A stretch of 34,000 nucleotides of DNA, from positions 1-34,000 of the forward strand of contig CASHSZ010000061.1 in the NCBI GenBank assembly GCA_949358305.1, read 5' to 3'. The notes under the pieces are model-generated. The model saw only the letters and a list, made by a program, of their open reading frames with translations. It had not been told where the DNA came from and did no database searches. The stretch is from Strigamia acuminata (lineage: Eukaryota; Arthropoda; Chilopoda; Geophilomorpha; Linotaeniidae). Position numbers and translations under genes: made by a program. Of this stretch, positions 21,001-32,118 are shown in pieces. Each line of letters starts with the position of its first letter. The stretch's first letter is position 1.

Positions 21001-23603
21001 CACTATTTCAGAACATTCAGAGACATTGGTCTTGTGATGTTTGTGCTAAGTCAACTGTGATGTCAAATGAGATCAAAAGTTTATTCTTTCAAATCATTGC
21101 TTGGATGTTGCTAAAACTTACATTAAAGCTTTCTACTAAAGTTTAAACACTATTTCAGAACATTCAGAGACATTGGTCTTGTGGTGTTTGTGCTAAGTCA
21201 ACTGTGATGAGATCAAAAGTCTATTCTCCCAAATCATTGCTTAGATGTTGCTAAAACTTACATTGAAGCCGTCTACTAAGGTTTAAACACTATTTCAGAA
21301 CATTTAGAGACATTGGTCTTGTGGTGTTTGTGCTAAGTCAACTGTGATGAGATCAAAAGTCTATTTTCCCAAATCATTTCTTGGATGTTGCTAAAACTTA
21401 CATTAAAGCTTTCTACTAAGGTTTAAACACTATTTCAAAACATTCAGAGACATTGGTCTTGTGATGTTTGTGCTAAGTCAACTGTGATGAGATCAAAAGT
21501 CTATTCTCCCAAATCATTGCTTGGATGTTGCTAAAACTTACATTAAAGCTTTCTACTAAGGTTTAAACACTATTTCAAAACATTCAGAGACATTGGTTTG
21601 TGGTGTTTGTGCTAAGTCAACTGTGATGTCAAATGGGATCAAAAGTTTATTCTTCCAAATCATTGTTTGGATGTTGCTAAAACTTACATTGAAGCCTTCT
21701 ACTAAGGTTTAAACACTATTTCAGAACATTCAGAGACATTGGTCTTGTGATGTTTGTGCTAAGTCAACTGTGATGTCAAATGAGATCAAAAGTTTATTCT
21801 TTCAAATTACTGCTTGGATGTTGCTAACACTTACATTGAAGCCTTCTACTAAGGTTTAAACACTATTTCTAAACATTCAGAGACATTGGTCTTGTGGTGT
21901 TTGTGCTAAGTCAACTGTGACGTCAAATGAGATCAAAAGTTTATTCTTTCAAATTATTGCTTGGATGTTGCTAAAACTTACATTGAAGCTTTCTACTAAG
22001 GTTTAAACACTATTTCAGAACATTCAGAGACATTGGTCTTGTGATGTTTGTGCTAAGTCAACTGTGATGAGATCAAAAGTCTATTCTCCAAAATCATTGC
22101 TTGGATGTTGCTAAAACTTACATTGAAGCCTTCTACTAAGGTTTAAACACTATTTCAGAACATTCAGACACATTGGTCTTGTGGTGTTTGTGCTAAGTCA
22201 ACTGTGACGTCAAATGAGATCAAAAGTTTATTCTTTCAAATTATTGCTTGGATGTTGCTAAAACTTACATTGAAGCTTTCTACTAAGGTTTAAACACTAT
22301 TTCAGAACATTCAGAAACATTGGTCTTGTGATGTTTGTGCTAAGTCAACTGTGATGTCAAATGGGATCAAAAGTTTATTCTTCCAAATCATTGCTTGGAT
22401 GTTGCTAAAACTTACATTGAAGCCTTCTACTAAGGTTTAAACACTATTTCAGAACATTCAGAGACATTGGTCTTGTGATGTTTGTGCTAAGTCAACTGTG
22501 ATGTCAAATGAGATCAAAAGTTTATTCTTTCAAATCATTGCTTGGATGTTGCTAAAACTTACATTAAAGCTTTCTACTAAAGTTTAAACACTATTTCAGA
22601 ACATTCAGAGACATTGGTCTTGTGGTGTTTGTGCTAAGTCAACTGTGATGAGATCAAAAGTCTATTCTCCCAAATCATTGCTTAGATGTTGCTAAAACTT
22701 ACATTGAAGCCGTCTACTAAGGTTTAAACACTATTTCAAAACATTCAGAGACATTGGTCTTGTGATGTTTGTGCTAAGTCAACTGTGATGAGATCAAAAG
22801 TCTATTCTCCCAAATCATTGCTTGGATGTTGCTAAAACTTACATTGAAGCCTTCTACTAAGGTTTAAACACTATTTCAGAACATTCAGAGACATTGGTTT
22901 GTGGTGTTTGTGCTAAGTCAACTGTGATGTCAAATGAGATCAAAAGTTTATTCTTTCAAATTATTGCTTGGATGTTGCTAACACTTACATTGAAGCCTTC
23001 TACTAAGGTTTAAATACTATTTCTAAACATTCAGAGACATTGGTCTTGTGGTGTTTGTGCTAAGTCAACTGTGATGAGATCAAAAGTCTATTCTCCCAAA
23101 TCATTGCTTGGATGTTGCTAAAACTTACATTGAAGCCTTCTACTAAGGTTTAAACACTATTTCAGAACATTCAGAGACATTGGTTTGTGGTGTTTGTGCT
23201 AAGTCAACTGTGATGTCAAATGAGATCAAAAGTTTATTCTTTCAAATTATTGCTTGGATGTTGCTAAAACTAACATTGAAGCCTTCTACTAAGGTTTAAA
23301 CACTATTTCAGAACATTCAGAGACATTGGTCTTGTGGTGTTTGTGCTAAGTCAACTGTGATGAGATCAAAAGTCTATTTTCCCAAATCATTTCTTGGATG
23401 TTGCTAAAACTTACATTAAAGCTTTCTACTAAGGTTTAAACACTATTTCAGAACATTCAGAGACATTGGTCTTGTGATGTTTGTGCTAAGTCAACTGTGA
23501 TGAGATCAAAAGTCTATTCTCCCAAATCATTGCTTGGATGTTGCTAAAACTTACATTAAAGCTTTCTACTAAGGTTTAAACACTATTTCAAAACATTCAG
23601 AGA
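15046..23603 (+). repeat. Satellite array, 140/147-bp monomers with ~1,140-bp higher-order repeat
   Basis: About 60 head-to-tail monomers. Two length classes differ by the seven bases TCAAATG (147 versus 140 bp), with occasional 1-base variants. Every monomer carries AAGTCAACTGTGA near the chosen start, a GTTTAAAC palindrome, and ends in TTTGTGCT. Variant-marked monomers recur every 1,140-1,141 bases (for example TTTAAATACTATTTCTAAAC near 15711, 16852 and 17992), fitting eight monomers per higher-order unit. A longer block recurs about 5,015 bases apart (18251 and 23266). The array is bounded on the left by element D and on the right by element E, both insertions, so its true ends are not seen. 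There is no coding frame. Confidence 0.95.
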
Positions 23604-24364
23604 TGTTTCTAGCAATGCTTTGTGGCCGTGTGGCACTCTAGAAGACAACAGAAAAAGCTTATAACAAATAAACCTACTTACTAGAACTTGTGATGAGCTC
23701 CAAAAGAGATGATGCATTGCAGGAGAAATCCTGCTTGAAATCCCTGCAAAGTGGCCTAATAAGTGTCTGGAAGAACTCACCACTAATATGCCAAATAACA
23801 CATAAACAAACCGAATTTAATGTAAAGTTAATATCTATCAAAAGTACACAGAAAAGAGAGGAGAAAATTACATATCTTAACCCTAGAAATCTACATAACA
23901 GTCACAGTGTAGTTGCTGCGCAACCTACAACAATTAGAGCAACGAGTGGCAACAATCACTCGCAAGAGGCGAATTGTCCCTCTAGTGACAAAATGATAAA
24001 GCGTATACAAGAAAATACACAGTTTCAAGTATAAAATCATTACAAAAGGCACAAAACCGTAATACATTAAGCCAAAGTGCTTCAAATAAATGAACTAACT
24101 TAGGAACTAACAGCAGCGACTCTTTGGACGAATCCAAGCAGTAAAACTCCAAAGAATCAAAGGAAAAATACAAGATTACCTTAAGAAAGACAGCTTAAAT
24201 CAGGTAAAACATAACTCCCACGTCACAAACTACACGAAATTCATTTAACATTTAGCCAAAACTTAAGCTGCACTATTAACTAAACACAAACTTAAATAAT
24301 TGATCAATTCAAGCAAATCCGCTATTGCGATAGCAAAAAATCCATGTTGCGCGTGCTCGCAACA
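23604..24364 (-). repeat. Element E LTR (3' LTR on the minus strand)
   Basis: 761 bp. In plus orientation it starts TGTTTCTAGC and ends GCAACA. On the minus strand its start, TGTTGCGAGCACGCGCAACA, is a short inverted repeat like those starting the B and C LTRs. The second copy is not in the window, so the length is inferred from the end motifs and the satellite boundary. Confidence 0.65.
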
Positions 24365-24396
24365 GCGTTGCCGGCCAAAGAAGAAGGGAAGGCAAG
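24365..24396 (-). promoter_or_regulatory. Pre-LTR pyrimidine tract of element E
   Basis: On the minus strand it reads as a CT-rich run followed by GGCCGGCAACGC and the LTR start. It is the E copy of the conserved motif and the main reason for placing E in this group and on this strand. Confidence 0.6.
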
Positions 24397-26906
24397 GCAG
24401 AAAACTGTTGAAGGAATTCCCCATCAAAACCAAGAGCACGGAAAGAAAAAGTATCGAAGCCAAGCTTGACTTTGTGAAAGTCGCGAAGGCAAAACCATAG
24501 ACACGAAGGCAAAAAGCTGTAACCTAAACATCCGAGACCTCTAGGAGCGTCCCAGGGTCAAGGGCATCGAAGTCGGATCGCGGCCCAAAAACACCGGAGA
24601 GACGAAAGAAAAGAGAAGTTGCGTTGCGGCGCACTTCCTATCAACAACCAACAAAAACTAAAAGAAACTTAAAACACGAGAGAAGAAAGAGAAGGGCCGT
24701 GCCACGATGACCTACTCCAGACACCGAGGGGCTACGACGTCGCCAATAGACACGTGGCACACACACAAAATACCTTTAGAAAATCCGACTGAACGGGTTT
24801 TCTAACCGGAACAACGTGAGAACATTGCGGGAGCTTCTCAGAAAGCTCAGTCTGTCAACCCGTAGACAGACGCTTAAACTAATGAAAGCTAAAAACAGGA
24901 AAACGAGAATCCTCGTCAAAGAGGAAGGAAAACTGTCACAAAAGCTCTTGAACGAGCATGGTCTCGCAAGGAACAAGACATGCATGAAGACTAGAAGAAA
25001 CTTGGAACGCAAAAAGGAACAAACTTGAGACACGGCAGGCTTCACCGCCTCGTTGTTCTCGAGCCAGCGCTCAAGTGGCAACGTACCACGGAAACCTCCG
25101 TCCGCCTGCAAACACAAGCTGCGAACTCAAACTTATTAAACTATTAAAGACGACCCTTTTCTAGAAAACAAGAAAAATGCAAAATAAGGGAATGAATGCG
25201 TTGACCCAGACCTATCGTCTGACCAACCACCCAGCATTCGTACGAAGAACTAGAAAATGCCGTCAAGACCTAGGCACCACTCTTTCGCAAAGAGTGACTA
25301 ACTAACCACTTACCCAAAGCCATGACCACCTAGCTAACAGGATCACGCCAGAAGAAGGAAAAAGAGAACGAAAAAGCATGAAGCTCAGGCAATGCGAACC
25401 ATTCGCAGCAACTGCCACGCAAAGGCGTTGACCGCACCCTGACTTGACATGAACCCACGAAACCGCTAAGAGCAGAGAATAAAGAAAAAAGGAAAGACTT
25501 GGTCAGATGACTGTGCAAGCCAACTGCGACCTCTTGTTCACAGTGACAATGAAACACGCGCACGCTGACCCATCGACCACAACTTTATCTAACTAATAAG
25601 AGAAAACGGTTCAATTATCTAAAAAAAACGAGCACGTTCCGTGCAAATAAATACCGGCAAAAACGTCAATATTATCACTAAAGCTATTGGCCAAGTATGG
25701 CCTCACAAGGGAAACTAACAAACTGGAACTGTGAAAACCAGCAAGAATTCCAAAACACTAAACTTTCTGCTTTTTTTTTCGAAGAGGGAATAAGTCCGTA
25801 CCCAAATAATCAATCCATTTCCTCCCCACGAGAAAAGAAAGGAAAGGGGCCTGCTTCTTTTTGAAGATCAACAGGTGTCAAACGATACTGAAAAACGTTG
25901 GAAGCAGTGCAACTGCAACCAAATGAAGCGAAGCTACACTTCCTGCACGAAAACTAATCACGTCGTTGAAAAGAAATTAAAACCGGTGGCTATCTTTCAA
26001 CCGAGCTGCGCTTTACGAATGCGCCTTGAACAAGGAGGTACCCGATGGACTGCACGTCCGCACTCGGGCCACCGTGTAGCCTGTTGTGAGCAGACTACCA
26101 CGAAGACTGAAACTTCTTTAACCGAGAGGGAAATAGAAACTAGATCTAGTTAAAACCCCATGCTCCAATAAGGAGGCTACCGTATGAACGCTTGGCCCAC
26201 CCCGAGTCGGAACCAATATGATTGAACCGAGAAACGAGAGAAGAGGGGGGGTTGCTTGACGTCCCTGATTGCGAGGGGCGTCACACATAGACATGAGCAG
26301 AAGGACTTGCCAGTTGCCAACCGCATTACTGGAACCGGTAAGCAACTGCAAGTCGACAATTGACTCGCTCACATACCCATTGACCACATCGTCGATCAGC
26401 AAGCCGACTTCCGGAAATCGCCACTCTACTGAAAGCACGTGTTGTCCAATGACTAAAACGTGTTGCCGAGTGCCGGCGCCAAGAAGGCCGCACACACACG
26501 TCCTTCGACCCATCCTAGAGTGGGCTCCCTGCCTAGTGCATGTCTGCCTCACTGCAGAGCTAGGGATGAAAGACTAACAACAACTACTCAGTCGCGGGAA
26601 GCAAACGTAGAAATAGGGGCCGCCAAAAGGCGCAGGGACTTTGTCTCGGACACGACATCTAACAGAGTATGGCAGTGCAAACCTGCCCTCTGTAACACAT
26701 CGAATGGCAGTCTTTGCTGTGCACAGCAAAAACGACCATCCAAAACAAGTACCTATACCCTAACGCCACGCTAGCTAGCCGCAACCCAAAAATAGCAAGC
26801 AAGCTATTTCCTAAACGAATAAGCTAAAATGTCCAAATTCTAAGGTTGCCCCAAAGAACTAGAATAACTAAACTCCCTTTTTTAAACGATAAAAGGCGAG
26901 ACTAAT
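24397..26906 (-). other. Element E interior, left part: no convincing coding frame
   Basis: About 2.5 kb, A/C-rich on the plus strand and so T/G-rich in E's own sense, as are the leaders and LTRs of A and C. Open frames are all under about 150 codons; the longest is 26118-26552 on the minus strand, and none shows a zinc knuckle, DPG, YMDD, integrase or kinase motif. It may be a large non-coding interior, as in LARD-type non-autonomous elements, or heavily decayed sequence. Confidence 0.5.
26901..26906 (+). repeat. Target-site duplication of element C (left copy, ACTAAT)
   Basis: ACTAAT occurs here and at 33076-33081. Three bases (CTC) separate it from the TG of the 5' LTR; the same CTC precedes the 3' LTR internally, so it may belong to the element. 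Confidence 0.6.
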
Positions 26907-26909
26907 CTC

Positions 26910-27864
26910 TGTTTCGAGCAACAGAAAGGAGGAAAGAGAGACCACAACTGCTCGTCAATTTGATAGTAGTTTGATTTTATGTGTTCGAAAATGTAAAGAA
27001 GAGTTACTAATTTCGGTCTTATAATTGTATTATTTATTTAGCAAATATCTAATCTTTTTCTGTTGTAATAGGAATTTTACATGTCTTTTTTGTGTGCCAA
27101 TTTTCAGTAAAGACAATGTTTGTTAGGTATTTTATCTCTTAGAATGACAAGGTCAAGGTTTAGGAATTTTTAGTCTTGTTTTCCAATGTTTTCATGCTAT
27201 GTTTACCTATTTCTAAGTCTTGTCCTGTTCCCAGTTCAGTTGTGAAGGCGGAATGACGGGTTTGAAGCATCTGAGTTGCTTTAAAGGTGCATTGGAAAAG
27301 AAGGAATTGTTAATTTTGTAATGGATTGCAATTAATGCATTTTTACGGTGTATTTGACTTGCTTTAGATGCGTTATTTGCATATTTAGTTAAGTTTATTC
27401 CTATTCTATTTGTTATAATTCTTTCCAATGATTTCTGTTAATTTTAGTTGATTTTATCTCTATTATGAGGCACAATGCAAGCTTTAACTTATGTTATTTA
27501 TGAATTTAGTCACTAGGTGCCTCATGAATTTGTTGTTGCTATAGAATTGTTGTTGTTATGAAGTTGTTACACTCTTGTTATGAAAATCAGATGTAGTTAA
27601 GTTGAATTTGCCTCCATGTTAATGTTTTGAAATGATTAAAAGCATTATCTGGATTTTTCTACACAAAGCTTTATTTTATTCAACATCCAACATGTGTGAG
27701 TAGGGAGATTTAACCCCAAACTCCCTGGAGCAGCTCCCCACAAGATCCAGTGCAGAAACTCAAGTCAACTCATTTCTTCCCTCAGTATAGGCCTATGGGA
27801 AATTTGCCAAGAATTCCCCATCGCGTTACAACTCGTCGCATCACGGCAGTGGCGAGTTGCAACA
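26910..27864 (+). repeat. Element C 5' LTR
   Basis: 955 bp, starting TGTTTCGAGCAACA and ending GTTGCAACA. A purine-rich stretch (AAAGGAGGAAAGAGAGA) lies just inside the start but is part of the LTR. No difference from the 3' copy was seen. Confidence 0.94.
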
Positions 27865-27868
27865 TTTT

Positions 27869-27886
27869 TGGTACCGTGACCCAAGG
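27869..27886 (+). promoter_or_regulatory. Primer-binding-site candidate of element C
   Basis: TGGTACCGTGACCCAAGG begins four bases after the LTR end. It starts with TGG and resembles the corresponding site of element A (shared TTTTTGGT and CGTGACC). The tRNA was not identified. Confidence 0.6.
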
Positions 27887-28502
27887 ATTTTGTTGTTGCC
27901 AACCAGGATTTTCGTCCAGTTCTTCCAGTGGATTTCAGTGCACGTCATTGCATTTTTAGCCAGGTGTGTGACGTCGATTTCACGGTGATTTGCGTGTGTG
28001 TTCCCGACTTCACAGTGAGGCAGTGTGTGGCATCTAGTTCGCAGTAAGCAGTGTGTGGTGCCGATTTTCGTGGTATGAAGTGTGTGACAACACGTTTTTC
28101 GATTTTTCTCTACTGGATTATTGTCGCCATTTGCGACAGAAGTGTGTTTGTGCTGTGTCATCCTTCGCAGTCGTCAGGGAGTTGATTCGTCAGTGGATTT
28201 TATGTCAAGTGTAACGAGTTCGGAGTCCTTCTACTGTGGCGGTCAACATAAGGAGACAAGCAAGCGATTTCCTGGTCAACAATTTGAGAAACACAACGCA
28301 ATGTCAATCTTCAAGTTCATCTGCAGCTGAAAAAAAAGAACAAGATTAATTTTAACTCAATTGCTGTTAGAATTTAAGAATTATATTTACTGAAATTAAT
28401 TCTTTGTCTAATTTTCCAAGGGAGTTTCTGCCAATTTCGAGCTGTATTTGGGGAGTTTAAAAGGGGTTTTTTTTCATGTCAATAAGTTTGAATATCAAGT
28501 TA

Positions 28503-28733
28503 TTATCTCTTTTGTGCGGGGCTATTATTAAATATAGCTATTATCTCTTTTGTGCGGAGCTATTGTATATGATAGCTAATTATCTATTTTGTGCGGCGCT
28601 ATTATAAACTATAACTATTATCTCTTTTGTGCGGGGTTATTGTAAAATATAACTATTTATCTCTTTGTGCGGGGTTATTGTAAAAGATAACTATTTATCT
28701 CGGTTGTGCGGTTAGATATTGAATATTAATTTC
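28503..28733 (+). repeat. Six tandem 38-39 bp repeats with potential hairpins in the element C leader
   Basis: Units start near 28503, 28541, 28580, 28618, 28657 and 28695 with the core TTATCTCTTTTGTGCGG. Between successive cores is an 18-base segment able to form a 5-bp stem with an 8-base loop. The stem is GCTAT/ATAGC in units 1 and 2 and GTTAT/ATAAC in units 4 and 5, a paired change; unit 3 has one mismatch. The repeats lie about 300 bases upstream of the start codon. Confidence 0.8.
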
Positions 28734-29037
28734 GAACTAAGTGCATTTTGGGGGAATTATCAAGATATTTATGCGGATAAGTCAATTTGTGCGGTCAATA
28801 ATTCCGTCCCAGTGTATTACGTATAGTGTGTCAAGTCAGATTGTCTGTGGCATTTCGGAGTTGAGTTTAGCATTTTATTTCGAGGTCGTTTTTCATTTGC
28901 ACACCGCATTTGAATTAACGTTAAGCAAGTATAAGTAAGAGTCTGTGAAGTTCGGAGAATATTCGTGGGGATTTAATTAGCAGTGATTGAGTTGTTGAAT
29001 AGAATTTTTATTCTCATTCTCTCTTTCTCGAGAATAA

Positions 29038-32025
29038 ATGGCAACTGCAGCTGGTTTGACCGCGGAAGCAGCGGAAGAGAAAGAAACACAATGGCAAGCC
29101 AAGGCCCAAGGAGCAGAGGATCTGCTCTCGACATCTGCAAACGTTCTCGACGGGGGTGAGCTTGAAGCTCTCCACGCAACAATAGATGCGCAGTTGAGTG
29201 ACCTTATTGATGAGCTCGCTGTCTTTAAAGACAAGATAGAACGTTCAGATTACCTGCTTAGTTTGAGACGTCTCGAAGACATTAGGACTAAGGTCAATCT
29301 TCTTAAGCAAAGGACGAAATTTTCAAAACAGATGCAGGATAAGTTTGGGGCACATCCCGGCGGAAATACGCTAATGAATTCTGGATTTCTGAACAACTCC
29401 TCAATCATATCACGGAAGACTACAAAGCTTCCAAAGTTGACTCTGCAGAAATTCGACGGGAATCCGATGGAGTATAAGAGCTTCATGGATATGTTTTCAA
29501 CCACAGTTGACGCCGATGCCGAGTTATCGAACGTCGAAAAACTTCAATATCTTAAATCAAGCTGTATCGGGGACGCTGAAGTGGCGATTAAGTCGTACCC
29601 ACTTACTAACGATTCGTATTTAATGGCACTTAGCAGTTTAGAAGGACTTTTTGGGTCAGAAGTAGCCCAAAAGAACGCTCTGGCGAGGAAAATTCGTGAA
29701 GCCGAAGCAGTTAAAGATTTGTACCCAATCCAGCCAGTAAAATCTCTATTGACGTCCCTCACCGGTGCTTTCCGAACATTAGAACAGTTGAAGTTCCCAG
29801 TTACGACTACTGGATTATTTCTAATCCCGGAATTATTGCGGAAGTTTCCACCGGAATTGGGAAGACGATTTCATAGGATTTACAAAGGAAACGTGGAAAA
29901 CGTTAATTTATTTCTCGAATTTGTAGCAAGCGAAGTCAGAGTAGCAGAATTATCAGACGATAGCGTATTTACCAGTCAGAAAGTCACCAAGAAGAGTGAG
30001 AAACCAGCAACTAGAGAGCAAAAAGAAGAATTACGAGGGACCATGTCATCTTGCGCGGTTGCGCAAAATACGTCATTCGGGTCCAATACGAAAGAATCAT
30101 TCAAACCAAAATCAGGTCCAGTCCGGAAATTGATCTGTGCCTTCTGTGAAGGAGATCATTTCAACAATAATTGCGACGCAAATCTGGAAGTTTCGGAGAA
30201 ATACGACATCGTTAAGCGAAAACGTCTATGCTTTAATTGCCTGAGACCAAGCCATACAGTGGGTAACTGCCCTGTAAAATTTTGTTGCCGATCATGCGGT
30301 GGTCGACACCATTCTTCAATTTGTAACAGAGGTCATGCGGAAAAGCCACCTGATACCAAAGAAGAGAACGTCTCCGCCAACGTCTCGTTGTCGGTCTCAA
30401 GTGACGTCCAGCTAATGGTTTTCACAGCATTGTTCGTCCGAAAGAGTGGCGAAACAATCCCAGTTCGTGGATTACTCGATCCGGGTAGTCATCGTTCATA
30501 TATTACGAAGCGGTTAGCAAAGAAATTACACCTAAACAAGATTGAGACGTATCACACCATGACCCAGTGTCTGCTGAACAAGGAACCAGTTCCTACAACT
30601 CATGACGTGTTTAGATTCGAGTTGCAGTCTCGTCACGACAAGCAGAAAGTGTCTGTATTTGCTCTTGATACCGACACACTTCCCAATATAAAGGGAGTGA
30701 TAGATCACCAAACGCTGCAACAAATCAAGTCGTTTAATAATGAGATGGCAGAACCACATCCCTCCGTGTCAGATGAGGTAGATGTCTTGATCGGAAGCGG
30801 AGCATGGTGGAAAATAATTCAAGCGGGAACGAAGAGAATTAGTCCAGAATTAGGAATGATGAAAACAGTTTTTGGATGGATTTTAAACGGACAAATTAAC
30901 TCAAAAGAGCCTTCCATCTACAAAGACGATATCTCACTGGGAGATGTATCGTGTATGGCGATCGATTCTGGAAAGAAGATGACTTTCAACACTTCAAAAA
31001 AGGACAAAGGCGGGTTTGGACAGGCGAATTCCACATCAATGCCCGACGAGAAAAGCGAAAAGGGTGGAGTACGAGCAAAAGGCGTCATCGCTTCTCGTTT
31101 TGCCGCGAGCCGCTCTAGCGAGCTGGAGGTACGGCATCCTGACGTCCCCATCGAATTGGAAATGGATGGAAAGCGGACGTTTAAAGGGATAAGGTCGGGC
31201 AAGATGGCGATTTCTCAGAGTCCTGACACACTGGAGTCTACGGAAAAGAAAGGAGAATTTCCAAAAAATTTCAAAAAAGATGAAGAAAAGGGTTTAAGTA
31301 AATGGAGGAAGATATTGAAATGGAGTCGCAAGAAACTCACCAATTCGCACAGAAGATCAAATGCAGTCACAAAGGCCACGGGAAATATACATTTAGTAAT
31401 TGGCCCAATGTTTTCTGGAAAAACTACTGCTTTACTTAATGTAATCCGAAATGAAGAAGAAAATTCTTGCCTGCTTGTTAAGCATTTGACAGACGTTAGA
31501 TATAGTAAAGATGAAATGGTTAGCCACACCGGACAACGACGTCCAGCGGTTCGGGTCGCGTCGTTACAGGAAATCAAGAAAATTGCGGAGTCGGTCAAGA
31601 CGATAGGTATCGACGAAGGGCAATTTTTCGGAGACATCGATTCGTTTTCCGACAAAATGGCGAACGAAGGAAAAAATGTAATAATTGCCGCTTTAAATGG
31701 TGATTTTAAGAGACAGGAATTCAAGGCAGTATCTAATCTCATTCCACTAGCGGAAACTATTGTCAAACTTCATGCCAAATGCCACTTTTGTGGAAACCAA
31801 GCGTCGTTCACCAAACGAATATCGGGTGAAACGCAAGTTCAGGTTGTGGGAGGAGAAGAGAGATACAAGCCAACGTGTCGTACCTGTTTTCAGAAATCAA
31901 TCAATTCTATAGAAGTCAAGAGAAAGCTAATTAATGGAGCGGCACATTTAAGTTTAGCGATTTTGAATCGAAGATTACCTCCATGGGTGGCCAGTTTGAT
32001 CCGCAAAAAATTGCGCTTACCTTAA
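29038..32025 (+). CDS. Gag-protease-thymidine kinase fusion polyprotein of element C
   Basis: A single 995-aa frame. The N-terminal half is BEL/Pao gag: conserved start region, DUF1759-like domain (about 125-290, LPKLTLQKFDG near 131) and three zinc knuckles (Cys367-379, Cys398-411, Cys417-429). A retropepsin-like domain follows (LLDPGSHRSY, Asp481, domain to about 640). A Lys-rich linker (about 640-780) leads to a type II thymidine kinase: P-loop GPMFSGKT (789-796), catalytic DEGQFF (Asp859, Glu860), zinc pairs Cys915/Cys918 and Cys947/Cys950, and lasso VQVVGGEERY ending at Tyr943. TK1 enzymes phosphorylate thymidine to dTMP with ATP; all residues diagnostic of the family appear present. A basic tail of about 45 aa follows the last cysteine. 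RT, RNase H and integrase are missing. The kinase may be released by the protease or packaged with gag; its likely role is dTTP supply for cDNA synthesis (inference). Confidence 0.92.
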   Translation: MATAAGLTAEAAEEKETQWQAKAQGAEDLLSTSANVLDGGELEALHATIDAQLSDLIDELAVFKDKIERSDYLLSLRRLEDIRTKVNLLKQRTKFSKQMQDKFGAHPGGNTLMNSGFLNNSSIISRKTTKLPKLTLQKFDGNPMEYKSFMDMFSTTVDADAELSNVEKLQYLKSSCIGDAEVAIKSYPLTNDSYLMALSSLEGLFGSEVAQKNALARKIREAEAVKDLYPIQPVKSLLTSLTGAFRTLEQLKFPVTTTGLFLIPELLRKFPPELGRRFHRIYKGNVENVNLFLEFVASEVRVAELSDDSVFTSQKVTKKSEKPATREQKEELRGTMSSCAVAQNTSFGSNTKESFKPKSGPVRKLICAFCEGDHFNNNCDANLEVSEKYDIVKRKRLCFNCLRPSHTVGNCPVKFCCRSCGGRHHSSICNRGHAEKPPDTKEENVSANVSLSVSSDVQLMVFTALFVRKSGETIPVRGLLDPGSHRSYITKRLAKKLHLNKIETYHTMTQCLLNKEPVPTTHDVFRFELQSRHDKQKVSVFALDTDTLPNIKGVIDHQTLQQIKSFNNEMAEPHPSVSDEVDVLIGSGAWWKIIQAGTKRISPELGMMKTVFGWILNGQINSKEPSIYKDDISLGDVSCMAIDSGKKMTFNTSKKDKGGFGQANSTSMPDEKSEKGGVRAKGVIASRFAASRSSELEVRHPDVPIELEMDGKRTFKGIRSGKMAISQSPDTLESTEKKGEFPKNFKKDEEKGLSKWRKILKWSRKKLTNSHRRSNAVTKATGNIHLVIGPMFSGKTTALLNVIRNEEENSCLLVKHLTDVRYSKDEMVSHTGQRRPAVRVASLQEIKKIAESVKTIGIDEGQFFGDIDSFSDKMANEGKNVIIAALNGDFKRQEFKAVSNLIPLAETIVKLHAKCHFCGNQASFTKRISGETQVQVVGGEERYKPTCRTCFQKSINSIEVKRKLINGAAHLSLAILNRRLPPWVASLIRKKLRLP

Positions 32026-32118
32026 GGAGTCATTAGGGAGCTGATCCTAGGTGGATGAGAAGTTTTCAGATTGCTAAGAGGTTCTTCTTCACCTTCTTTT
32101 CTTTTCGGCGGCAATCTC
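32026..32118 (+). other. Element C 3' untranslated stretch with pre-LTR pyrimidine tract
   Basis: Short stretch from the stop to the 3' LTR. A TTC-rich tract (32082-32104) is followed by CGGCGGCAATCTC and TGTTTC. It matches D and carries the motif common to all five elements. Confidence 0.65.

Larger units (their letters stand above)
27865..29037 (+). other. Element C leader region
   Basis: Untranslated stretch between the 5' LTR and the start codon. It contains the primer-site candidate, a G/T-rich segment to about 28210, and the tandem hairpin repeats at 28503-28733. No credible ORF is seen. Packaging or translation-control elements would be expected here. Confidence 0.7.

Noticed and set aside
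19905-22215. TGACGTCA (CRE-like) palindromes in some satellite monomers
   Set aside because: They arise from a single-base variant of TGATGTCA in a few monomers; no evidence of function.
15046-23603. Direct repeats resembling a CRISPR-like array
   Set aside because: The units are contiguous 140/147-bp monomers without unique spacers, which is a eukaryotic satellite.
24300-26800. Possible small genes on either strand in the E interior
   Set aside because: All frames are short, overlap on both strands and lack domains or consistent composition.
31381-32025. Host TK1 gene captured by chance in the assembly
   Set aside because: The kinase is in frame with gag, between identical LTRs, with a target duplication, and a second copy of its tail with the same 3' LTR lies at 13838-15045. 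Exact confirmation still needs long reads.
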